From positions 491,409 through 555,408 of the forward strand of contig NZ_CABFWF030000001.1 of assembly GCF_902153245.2 (NCBI RefSeq): a stretch of 64,000 nucleotides of DNA, given 5' to 3'. The stretch's first letter is position 1. Each line of letters begins with the position of its first letter. Source of the DNA: Pseudorhizobium endolithicum. GTDB lineage: Bacteria; Pseudomonadota; Alphaproteobacteria; Rhizobiales; Rhizobiaceae. A program made the position numbers and the translations under genes. This document shows, piece after piece, positions 44,735-52,600 of this stretch. The notes under the pieces were generated by a model. The model saw nothing but the letters and a program-made list of their open reading frames with translations, ran no database searches and was not told the DNA's origin.

Positions 44735-45097
44735 TCATTCGCCTTGCGGGCGCCAATGGTGGAGGGCGTTCAGTTGAAGGACCAGATCCGGCAAAGCCTT
44801 CCGCACCGTCTCGAAGACAACCGGCAGATCAAGCTTGTAGTAGTCATGCACGACGACATTGCGCATGCCCTTGATCTTGTTCCAGGGGATTTCTGGATGC
44901 TCCACCGCGAAGTCGGGATAGTGCTGCATGATCCGCGCGGCTGCGTCTCCGACCAAGACGAGTGTCATTCCGACGGCCATCTGCGTCCGCTCGTCCGCAA
45001 TGAACTCGTCATACGACATATCCGAAACGAAGCCGTTCGCCTTGACGGCCGCTTCCCTCATCTGAGCGATGTAATCCGTCAGACGATTGGCGGTCAT
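44735..45097 (-). CDS. hepT: HEPN-domain RNase toxin HepT, copy 1 (operon-distal)
   Basis: This 120-residue HEPN/DUF86 protein carries the RX4HXY active site in [11 protein letters not shown]. Also visible are ITAAL-type features such as [37 protein letters not shown] and [12 protein letters not shown]. HepT toxins cleave tRNA or mRNA ends and are silenced when MntA AMPylates the Tyr of this motif. The ATG overlaps the mntA stop codon (ATGA), and the stop codon meets the start region of allA. It is clearly homologous to the copy at 45455-45814 but strongly diverged. Confidence 0.88.
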   Translation of the reverse strand: MTANRLTDYIAQMREAAVKANGFVSDMSYDEFIADERTQMAVGMTLVLVGDAAARIMQHYPDFAVEHPEIPWNKIKGMRNVVVHDYYKLDLPVVFETVRKALPDLVLQLNALHHWRPQGE

Positions 45098-45387
45098 ATG
45101 GCTTTTGCTTCCGCGAGCACCCGGTCGCGCATCCTGTCGCGTAAAGCGCCTGGAGTGGCTACGTCCACCTTCACCCCGCCAAAAAGCTGCTCCAGCTCTT
45201 GCTGCAGTCCGCCGAGATCGAACAAGGTCATGCCGGGCAGCGCATCCACGAGAATGTCGAGATCACTATCCGGGCGATCCTCCCCGCGCGCCACCGAACC
45301 GAAGACGCGCGGGTTCGCCGCGTTGAAGCGCTTCGTCGCCTCGCGGATCGCCTCTCGGTTCTTCTCAAGCACCTCTGACGGTCTCAT
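45094..45387 (-). CDS. mntA: MNT-domain antitoxin/AMPylator MntA, copy 1
   Basis: This 97-residue minimal nucleotidyltransferase shows VFGSVARGEDRPDSDLDILVD, the GSX10DXD catalytic signature. The N-terminal 40 residues (MRPSEVLEKNREAIREATKRF and on) are the same as in copy 2, whereas the C-terminal half differs. AAGGAG lies 6 nt before the ATG, and TATATT, a possible -10 box, lies about 20 nt upstream on the minus strand, so the module may have its own promoter. Confidence 0.88.
   Translation of the reverse strand: MRPSEVLEKNREAIREATKRFNAANPRVFGSVARGEDRPDSDLDILVDALPGMTLFDLGGLQQELEQLFGGVKVDVATPGALRDRMRDRVLAEAKAI
45299..45354 (-). repeat. 56-bp exact repeat, copy in mntA copy 1
   Basis: This segment is base-for-base identical to 46016-46071, 717 bp away. 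It codes the conserved N-terminal helix to GS motif of MntA and marks the tandem duplication of the HepT-MntA unit. Confidence 0.85.
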
Positions 45388-45454
45388 GCCGGTCTCCTTC
45401 CGATGAGAATATAGGCGACCGGCGCCAGCGAAGGAAGGAGCCATCCATCGGCGG

Positions 45455-45814
45455 CTATTCGCCTTGAGGACGCCAATGGCGGAGGGCGTGAAGACGGTCG
45501 AGAAGCTCGGGGAGCGAGGTCTGCGTCGTTTCCCAGACAATCTTCATATCGAGGGTGAGGTATCCGTGCGCCGCACGGTTCCGCATGCCGATAATTTGCT
45601 GCCACGCGATCTCGGGATGATCGAGAAGCAGCGACGGATAATCGCGATCAAGACGCATCACCGCTTCGCCGAGGATGATGAGAGTCATCCCGACCGCCTT
45701 CTGGGTCCGGGCGTCCGTGAGAAAGGTGTCGAAGTCCATTCCGCTCGTGAACTGGCATGCCTCCCGCGCCGCCTGCTCCATCTGTCCAAGGTAGAGCTGA
45801 AGCCGTTCGCTCAT
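45455..45814 (-). CDS. hepT: HEPN-domain RNase toxin HepT, copy 2
   Basis: This 119-residue HEPN/DUF86 protein has the RX4HXY motif as MRNRAAHGYLT. It shares the pattern MEQAAREACQFTSGMDFDTFLTDARTQKAVGMTLIILGEAVMRLDRDYP and the identical C-terminus HWRPQGE with copy 1. Between those anchors the two toxins are well diverged, which fits separate partner specificity. The start overlaps the stop of its own mntA. About 67 bp separate it from mntA copy 1 downstream. Confidence 0.88.
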   Translation of the reverse strand: MSERLQLYLGQMEQAAREACQFTSGMDFDTFLTDARTQKAVGMTLIILGEAVMRLDRDYPSLLLDHPEIAWQQIIGMRNRAAHGYLTLDMKIVWETTQTSLPELLDRLHALRHWRPQGE

Positions 45815-46104
45815 ATGGCCTTCGCTTCGGCGAGGACGCGGCTACGGATGCTCTCGGGCAATTCGCCGGGAGTGAGAAGATCGACCCTTACACCGTTCAT
45901 GATCGTCGCGAGTTCGGAATAGAGCCCGCCGAGCGTAAACAGGGTGGATCCGGGCAGCGCATCCACGAGAATGTCGAGATCGCTGCCGTCCCTGTCCTCG
46001 CCGCGGGCGACCGACCCGAAGACGCGCGGGTTCGCCGCGTTGAAGCGCTTCGTCGCCTCGCGGATCGCCTCGCGATTCTTCTCCAGGACTTCCGACGGTC
46101 TCAT
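45811..46104 (-). CDS. mntA: MNT-domain antitoxin/AMPylator MntA, copy 2
   Basis: This 97-residue minimal nucleotidyltransferase has VFGSVARGEDRDGSDLDILVD (GSX10DXD). The C-terminal half ([38 protein letters not shown]) differs from copy 1 while keeping LAEAKAI. GAGGTG precedes the ATG, and TATATT lies about 25 nt upstream on the minus strand. It begins 58 bp after uraD, inside the purine operon. Confidence 0.88.
   Translation of the reverse strand: MRPSEVLEKNREAIREATKRFNAANPRVFGSVARGEDRDGSDLDILVDALPGSTLFTLGGLYSELATIMNGVRVDLLTPGELPESIRSRVLAEAKAI
46016..46071 (-). repeat. 56-bp exact repeat, copy in mntA copy 2
   Basis: Identical partner of 45299-45354. Both mntA starts and both hepT starts are separated by exactly 717 bp, which defines the duplication period. 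Confidence 0.85.
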
Positions 46105-46162
46105 GGCATCACCTCATATGCCTCCTCAATATAGGCAGGGAAGCGAATTGAGGAAAGCCGCC

Positions 46163-46660
46163 TCATCCCTCCGGCAGGAGGGCCGCGAGCCTGAGGCCGG
46201 CAATGCGTTCCACCTGGGCGCAGGCGGTGTCGAACTCCTCGTCGAGGCCGTTGCCGATACGGCGTTCGAAGGCGGCGAGGATATCGTCCTTGCCGAGCCC
46301 TTTCACGGCGATGATAAAGGGGAAGCCGAACTTCTCCGTATAGGCGGTGTTGAGTTCGGTGAAACGGGCGTGCTCCTGAGGGCTCAGCCGGTCTAGGCCG
46401 GCGCCCGCCTGCTCCTTGCGGCTGTCCTCGGTGAGTTCGCCGGCAATGGCGAGTTTCCCGGCGAGATCCGGATGGGCGCGCAGGACGCCGAGGCGCTCTT
46501 CGCGGGAGGCTTGACGGAAGACCGAGACCAGCGCCTGGTGCAGGCCCTTGGCCGTCAGGGGCACGAAGATCAGGCCCCGGTCGTAGGCGCGCTCTGCGAT
46601 GAAGGGCGAATGCTCGAAGACGCCGCCGAAGCGGGCGATGAAATCCTCGCGGGCGGTCAT
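46163..46660 (-). CDS. uraD: OHCU decarboxylase
   Basis: This 165-residue enzyme decarboxylates 2-oxo-4-hydroxy-4-carboxy-5-ureidoimidazoline to S-allantoin. It has the helical family pattern FGGVFEHSPFIAERAYDRG, the catalytic His region in LRAHPDLAGKLA, LTEDSRKEQAGAGLDRLSPQEHARFTELNTAYTEKFGFPFIIAVKG, and FERRIGNGLDEEFDTACAQVERIAGLRL. The start overlaps the puuE stop codon (ATGA). In many rhizobia uraH and allA follow directly; here two HepT-MntA modules intervene. Confidence 0.94.
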   Translation of the reverse strand: MTAREDFIARFGGVFEHSPFIAERAYDRGLIFVPLTAKGLHQALVSVFRQASREERLGVLRAHPDLAGKLAIAGELTEDSRKEQAGAGLDRLSPQEHARFTELNTAYTEKFGFPFIIAVKGLGKDDILAAFERRIGNGLDEEFDTACAQVERIAGLRLAALLPEG

Positions 46661-47583
46661 GCGGCATCTCCCGGCTTGTGATGCTCGTGCCAGTGGCGGG
46701 CAATCTCGATCCGTTGCGGGATCCAGACCTTCTCGTGCGAGAGGACGTATTCGATGAAGCGCCGCAATGCCGCAGCCCGGCCGGGGCGGCCGACGAGGCG
46801 GCAGTGGAGGCCGACCGACATCATCTTCGGGGCACCCTCCTGGCCCTCCCGATAAAGGACGTCGAAGGCATCCTTTAGGTAGGTAAAGAACTGGTCGCCC
46901 GAGTTGAAGCCCTGGGGCGTGGCGAAGCGCATGTCGTTCGACTCGAGCGTATAGGGGATGATGAGGAACGGCTTGCCGTCCAGCCCCGGCACCCAGTAGG
47001 GCAGATCGTCGGCATAGGAGTCGGAGGAGTAGAGGAAGCCGCCCTCCTCCATGACGAGCCTGAGCGTGTTGCCGGACGGCTTGCCCTGGTACATGCCGTA
47101 GGGGCGCTCGCCCGCCAGTTCCGTGTGCAGGCGGACGGCTTTGCGGATATGCTCGCGCTCCTTGTCCTCCGAAAAATCCTTGTATTCGAGCCAGCGATAG
47201 CCGTGGCTGGCGATTTCCCAGCCGGCCTCCTTCATTGCCGCCACCGCTTCCGGATTGCGCGCCATGGCAAGCGTCACGCCATAGACGGTCGTCTGTACCT
47301 TGAGGTCGGTGAACATCCGCCACAGCCGCCAGAAGCCGGCGCGGGAACCGTATTCATAGATCGATTCCATGTTGAGATTGCGCTGGCCGTGCCAAGGAGC
47401 GGCACCGACGATCTCCGACAGCAGGCATTCGGAGGCCGGATCGCCGTCGAGAATGCAGCTTTCGCCGCCCTCCTCGTAATTGATGACGAATTGCACCGCG
47501 ACATACGCGCCGCCGGGCCATTTGGGATCGGGCGGATTGCGGCCGTAGCCGACGAGATTGCGGGGATAATCGTTTGAGGACAT
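46657..47583 (-). CDS. puuE: Allantoinase PuuE (polysaccharide-deacetylase fold)
   Basis: This 308-residue metal-independent or weakly metal-dependent allantoinase opens allantoin to allantoate. Family features are NLVGYGRNPPDPKWPGGAYVAVQFVINYEEGGE, the NodB-like core WEIASHGYRWLEYKDFSEDKEREHI, GMYQGKPSGNTLRLVMEEGGFLYSSDSYADDLPYW, and SVGLHCRLVGRPGRAAALRRFIEYV. The ATG at 47583 has AAGGTG upstream; the TTG just before it is less likely. It heads the minus-strand purine genes, 65 bp after the FAD oxidoreductase gene. Confidence 0.93.
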   Translation of the reverse strand: MSSNDYPRNLVGYGRNPPDPKWPGGAYVAVQFVINYEEGGESCILDGDPASECLLSEIVGAAPWHGQRNLNMESIYEYGSRAGFWRLWRMFTDLKVQTTVYGVTLAMARNPEAVAAMKEAGWEIASHGYRWLEYKDFSEDKEREHIRKAVRLHTELAGERPYGMYQGKPSGNTLRLVMEEGGFLYSSDSYADDLPYWVPGLDGKPFLIIPYTLESNDMRFATPQGFNSGDQFFTYLKDAFDVLYREGQEGAPKMMSVGLHCRLVGRPGRAAALRRFIEYVLSHEKVWIPQRIEIARHWHEHHKPGDAA

Positions 47584-47648
47584 CAAATCACCTTGCCGGA
47601 ATAATGCCCCACGGTAGCCGACCGGTTCGGCCGGTGTCGAGATGAAAG

Positions 47649-48854
47649 CTAATCGCCTGCCGGTTCACATCCGGCCTCGGCAATCCGCAGATGCTCGGCC
47701 GCCGTAAACGACGGCGGCAGGTCCATCGGCCGCCCCTGGACGGCGGCCAGCGCGGCATCCGCAAGCCTGTGGGCGAGCCCGAAGCTGACCTTGAAGCCAC
47801 CGGTGAGCGCGACGATGGACGGGTGATCGGGGTGCGGACCGACCATCGGCTCGCGGCCGACCGCCTTCGGCCGCAGACCTGCCCAGCGCTCGACGACCGG
47901 CGCATCCTCGAGCGCCGGCACCAACCGACGCGCCCGGTCCAGCACGTCGTCCAGCTTGCCATCGGTGGCGAACGCATCGGAGAACTCCTCCTCGCTGGTG
48001 CTGCCGATCGCCACCGTTCCGTCATCATGCGGCACGACATAGAGGCCGTTCAGGAAGATCACCGGCTGCGCCGGATCGATGTCGGCCTTCAGGAGCGCAG
48101 CCTGTCCCTTGACCGGGCGGCCGAGGGGCAGGCAAGCACGCGGCGCGAGCGCCTGCAGCAGGCGGAATGATCCGTGGCCCGCGGAAAGGATGCAGCGGCC
48201 GAAGGCCGCGCTCTCGCCGTTTGCGAAATACGCCCTGTTCGCCACCGGATCGATCCGCTCCACCGGGTGGTTCTCCGCCACCCGGACCCATTGCGACCGG
48301 CGAAGGTGCTCGGCGAGTGCCGCCGTCAACAGGCGGGGCGAAACGCGGCCGGAGAGGGTCTCGTGGACGAGACCGGCTTCGCTGAAGCCGCCGCTCACCC
48401 ATCGGGCATCGGGTGCGGTCTCCAAGACGTTCCAGGCAAAGCTGCGGCCGCCGGCGACCCATCTGCGTGCGGCATCCTCGCCGTTGCGCAGGGCGATGTC
48501 GCGCAGATGCGGCTTCGGCAGCGGAATGAGTCGTCCGGACCGGCGGTAGCCCGTGGCAAGGCCCGTCTCCGCTTCGAGCCGCGCGATCTCCTGCTCAAGC
48601 GACACCAGCGCCTCGAGCTGGAACTGTTTCTTGTCGTTCCAGCGGTCCGGCGTGTGCGGCATCAGCGCGCCTAGGAGTCCGCCGCTTGCGCCGCTGCCGG
48701 TGCGCCCGGCATCGACGAGAAGCGTCGGGATGCCGAGACGATCCGCCTTGACGGCTGCCCACAGCCCCATGACCCCGCCGCCGAGGATGAGGAGATCGGC
48801 GGATGCGGGAAGCGATTGACCGGCTCCGCCGGCGGGATTATCGGCTATGGCCAT
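47649..48854 (-). CDS. FAD-dependent oxidoreductase (DAO family), possible stand-alone MnmC oxidase half
   Basis: This 401-residue flavoprotein has a dinucleotide-binding start (ADLLILGGGVMGLWAAVKADRLGIPTLLVD), then GSGASGGLLGALMPHTPDRWNDKKQFQLEALVSLEQEIA, and the C-terminal GLRPKAVGREPMVGPHPDHPSIVALTGGFKVSFGLAHRLADAAL. These fit the DAO superfamily, including the oxidase domain of MnmC, which removes the carboxymethyl group from cmnm5s2U34 in tRNA. The divergent, overlapping neighbour is MnmD, the other MnmC half, which favours that role over an amino-acid oxidase. The start codons of the two genes interlock within 8 bp. Confidence 0.75.
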   Translation of the reverse strand: MAIADNPAGGAGQSLPASADLLILGGGVMGLWAAVKADRLGIPTLLVDAGRTGSGASGGLLGALMPHTPDRWNDKKQFQLEALVSLEQEIARLEAETGLATGYRRSGRLIPLPKPHLRDIALRNGEDAARRWVAGGRSFAWNVLETAPDARWVSGGFSEAGLVHETLSGRVSPRLLTAALAEHLRRSQWVRVAENHPVERIDPVANRAYFANGESAAFGRCILSAGHGSFRLLQALAPRACLPLGRPVKGQAALLKADIDPAQPVIFLNGLYVVPHDDGTVAIGSTSEEEFSDAFATDGKLDDVLDRARRLVPALEDAPVVERWAGLRPKAVGREPMVGPHPDHPSIVALTGGFKVSFGLAHRLADAALAAVQGRPMDLPPSFTAAEHLRIAEAGCEPAGD

Positions 48855-49557
48855 GAGCGGCGAGATTTCCGGAAATTCTGACGGGAGCCTGGAATGGCAT
48901 GAGGGCGATATGCCCTACTCCACCCAGTTTGGCGACCATTTTTATTGCCGCAGCGACGGCAGGCTCGAATGCGGACACGTCTTCCTGGCCGGCAACGGTC
49001 TGCCGGAGCGATGGCTGGCGGCAGCGGACTTCCGCATCGGCGAACTCGGCTTCGGCACCGGGCTGAACTTCTGCGAGACCTGGCGGCAGTGGAAGCTTCA
49101 CCGTGGCACCGGCACCACGCTGCATTTCACCTCGCTCGAGCTTTACCCGATGCAGGCGGGGGAAATCGACCGGGCGCTGTCGCACTGGCCGGAGATCGAT
49201 GCGGAGCGCCAGGCGCTGGTGGGGAACTGGCCCGAGAAGCCGGAAGGACGGGTGGACCTCGATCTGGACGGGCAGATGCGGCTGACGGTGGTGATCGGGC
49301 CCGCATCCAAGGGCGTTAGGGCGATGCAGGCCGGCTTCGACGCATGGTTCCTCGACGGCTTCGCACCGTCCCGCAACCCGGACATGTGGTCGCCGGAACT
49401 GATGCAGGCCATCTACGAACGGACTCTTCCCGGCGGCAGCTTCGCCACCTATGCCGCGGCCGGATTCGTGCGGCGCAACCTGCAGGCAGCGGGGTTTGCG
49501 GTGGAAAGACGGCCGGGCTTTGCCGGCAAACGCGAGATGCTGTGCGGGAGGAAATAG
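48847..49557 (+). CDS. mnmD: tRNA (mnm5s2U34)-methyltransferase MnmD
   Basis: This 236-residue SAM-dependent methyltransferase is equivalent to the N-terminal domain of MnmC. It has LEWHEGDMPYSTQFGDHFYCRSDGRLECGHVFLAGNGLPERW, the SAM loop IGELGFGTGLNFCETW, LHFTSLELYPM, and the signature DAWFLDGFAPSRNPDMWSPELMQAIYERTLPGGSFATYAAAGFVRRNLQAAGF. It methylates nm5s2U to mnm5s2U at the tRNA wobble position. The ATG at 48847 overlaps the divergent flavoprotein start; an ATG at 48853 is also possible. Confidence 0.9.
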   Translation: MAMSGEISGNSDGSLEWHEGDMPYSTQFGDHFYCRSDGRLECGHVFLAGNGLPERWLAAADFRIGELGFGTGLNFCETWRQWKLHRGTGTTLHFTSLELYPMQAGEIDRALSHWPEIDAERQALVGNWPEKPEGRVDLDLDGQMRLTVVIGPASKGVRAMQAGFDAWFLDGFAPSRNPDMWSPELMQAIYERTLPGGSFATYAAAGFVRRNLQAAGFAVERRPGFAGKREMLCGRK

Positions 49558-49609
49558 GACCCGAGCGGAGTTCTATCGCCGGGATGCGTGTGCCGGCGAT
49601 CAGCAGGCC

Positions 49610-52600
49610 TCAAGCCGAGGACGCGGAGGCGGAGGCTTCCCCCAGCCACGCCTTGATCTTCTGCTCCAGCAGTTCGGGGCTGATCGGCTTGGACATGTAG
49701 TCGTCCATGCCGGCGGCAAGGCAGAGTTCCTTGTCGCTCTCCAGCGCATGCGCCGTCACGCCGATGATGGGGACATGCCCGCCCGTCTGCTTCTCCAGTT
49801 CGCGGATCTTCTGCGTTGCCTGGTGGCCGTTCATGACGGGCATGGAGACGTCCATGAGGATAAGCGCGGGGTCCTTCGCCTGCCAGGCCTCGACGGCTTT
49901 GGCGCCGTTCTCGACGATCTCGAAACGCCAGCCGGTCCCCTGCAGGATCTGGGTGAAGACGATCTGGTTGACCTCGTTGTCCTCGGCCACCAGAACGTCG
50001 AGCACGGGTACCGAGTGAACCACGGGTGTCGAGGCGAGCAAAGCGGGAGGTTGCGAAGGCATGGGTTCGGGGGCGGACTGGAGAACGGGCGCGGCCGGGG
50101 CGGCGCGCCGCTTCATCCGCACGGACCGCACGACATCGATGATGGTGGCGCGAAGGAGATTGGCGCGGGCCGGCTTCATCAGATGCGCCTGGATGTTCAG
50201 TTCGGCGAACAGGGTCTCGTCGCCGGCCATGTCCATGGAGGTCAGGAAGATGATGCCCAGGTCGTTGAAGCGCCGGTCGGCGCGGATATGACGGGCCGCG
50301 TCGAGACCGTTCATCTCCGGCATGTGGTAGTCGAGCACGACGGCATCGATGACGAGCCCGAGGCGTGATGCCTCGTTCATGAAGGCAAGTCCCTCGGCAC
50401 CGCCATCGGCGGCCACGGTATCGAACCCCCACATGGTCAGCTGTTCGGTCAGGATGCGGCGGTTGACGGCGTTGTCGTCGATCACCAGCACCCGTGCGCC
50501 GGCGGTGTTGATCGGCAGAACCGTGTTGGTGCCGCGCTCGCTGACGACCGGGAACGGCAGGTGTACCGTGAAGACCGAGCCCTTGCCGACCTCGCTCGTC
50601 ACCTCGATATGGCCGCCGAAGAGTTCGACGAGACCGGCGGTAATGGCAAGGCCGAGCCCTGTCCCCTCGTGACGGCGGGTCGAGGAGGTATCGACCTGCG
50701 AGAACTTCTCGAAGACCGACTTCAGCTTCTCGTCGGGAATGCCGAGGCCGGTATCCTCGATCCGCACGGTCAGCATCATGTCGGTATCACTGACGGCCTC
50801 CGAGTGGAGGTCGATGAAGACATGCCCCTTCTCGGTGAACTTGATCGCATTGCCGACGAGATTGGTGATGATCTGGCGGAAACGGCCGGCATCGCCGAGT
50901 ACCGTCTCCTTCACCGACGCGTCGCCGCGGACGATGAGTTCGATGTCCTTCTCCGCAGCGGACGACGAGAGGAGCGTCGCCACGTCCTCGATCGCCTCGA
51001 CCGGATCGAAGGGGGCCTTGCGCAGCTTCATCTGGCCGGCATCGATCTTGGAGAAGTCGAGGATGTCGTTGATGATCGTCAAAAGCGCGTTGCCCGACTT
51101 GACGATAATGTCGATGAAGGTCTTCTGCCGCGTGTCGAGATCCGACTTCGCCAGCAGTTCCGCCATGCCGAGAACGCCGTTCATCGGCGTGCGGATCTCG
51201 TGGCTCATATTGGCCAGGAATTCGGATTTCGCCCGGTCGGCCGCCTCGGCGCGGTCTACGAGGCGCGTCAGTTCCGCCTCGCGGTCCTTGACGTCCGTGA
51301 CATCGGTGAAGACGGCAAGCCAATGCTCGCTGCCGCTAAGCTTGGCCTCGACATTGACCCACTTGCGGCCCTCGATACGGAAGGTCGCCTGGACCGACCG
51401 GCCCTCGCTGACGTTTTCCTCCCACCGACGCAGGATCTCCATCGCCTCGTCCGTGGGGCCGAGATCGCCACGCTTGACGCAGAAGCGGAAGACATCGCGC
51501 CAGAGCGACCCGGGTGCGCCGAGGCTTTCGGGGATCTCCAGCATCGCCGGCAGCGCGTTGTTGGAGAAGACGATCGTGCCCTCGTGCAGAATGAGCAGGC
51601 CCTGCGACATGGCGCTCGTCGCCTCGCGCATCAGGACGCCCTGGCGGTCGAGCGCCTGCTGGGCGGCCCGCACCTCCTCGTCGCGCTTGCGGATGGCGGT
51701 GATGTCCATGTAGCTCAGCAGCAGCTTGTTGCCGGAGAGCCTGGTGCCGGAAATGAGGATCACCCGTCCCTGGGCGCTCCTGGCCTCGATCGGAGGCCGC
51801 TCGCCCTCCTGCGTCAGGTCCGCGATACGCCGCTGGTAGATTTCCTCGAAGGAAAGAGTGCCGACATCGCCATAGATGCCGTTGTCGAACATAGCCCGCA
51901 TGAAGTCGCGATAAGGACGGCCGACCAGTTCGAACTGCTCGCCGGCGTCCCAGAAGCCGTAGAAGGCGGGGTTGGCATATTCGAAGACGAAATCGCCATC
52001 GAGGATGCCTATGCCAACAGGTATGCCGTGCAGGATCGTCTGCATGTCCTGGCGCAGCTTCTCGGCATGCTCCTTGGCCTGCTTGTAGGGCGTGATGTCG
52101 GTGATGGAGCCGACGAGGTGGGGCTGCCCATCCGCGTCGACCACCCGCATCTGGCGGGTGATGACCGGGATGACGCGGCCATCGGGGAAGGTCTTGTCCT
52201 CCGCCTTCTCGACCGCCTCTCCCTCGGCGAGGATACGGTCGTTCTCGGTCTGGCTGCGCTCCGCCTTCCAGGGGAACATCTCGGCATCCGTCTTGCCCAG
52301 GATGTTCTCGCGCTTGTCGCCGAACATTTCCTCATAGGCGGCATTGACGAATTCGAGGCGCTGCTCGGCATCGCGCATGAAGACCGCGACCGGCAGGTCC
52401 TCGAGCACGGCGCGCAGGATCTCGGTCTCGCCGATATTCTTGCGCAGCAGCAGTTCCTGGTCCTTGAAGTCGGTCACATCCGACCGCAGCGTGATGACGA
52501 GGCCGTTGTCGAGCCGCTTGTTGACGCTCTTCAGCCAGCGGCCGTCCGAAAGTTGCTCGATGTTTTCCGAATAGGGAAGCCTGAACGTCCTGATGCGCTC

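Noticed and set aside
45299..46071. CRISPR-like direct repeats
   Set aside because: Only two copies exist, 717 bp apart, and they code the same MntA segment; this is a gene duplication.
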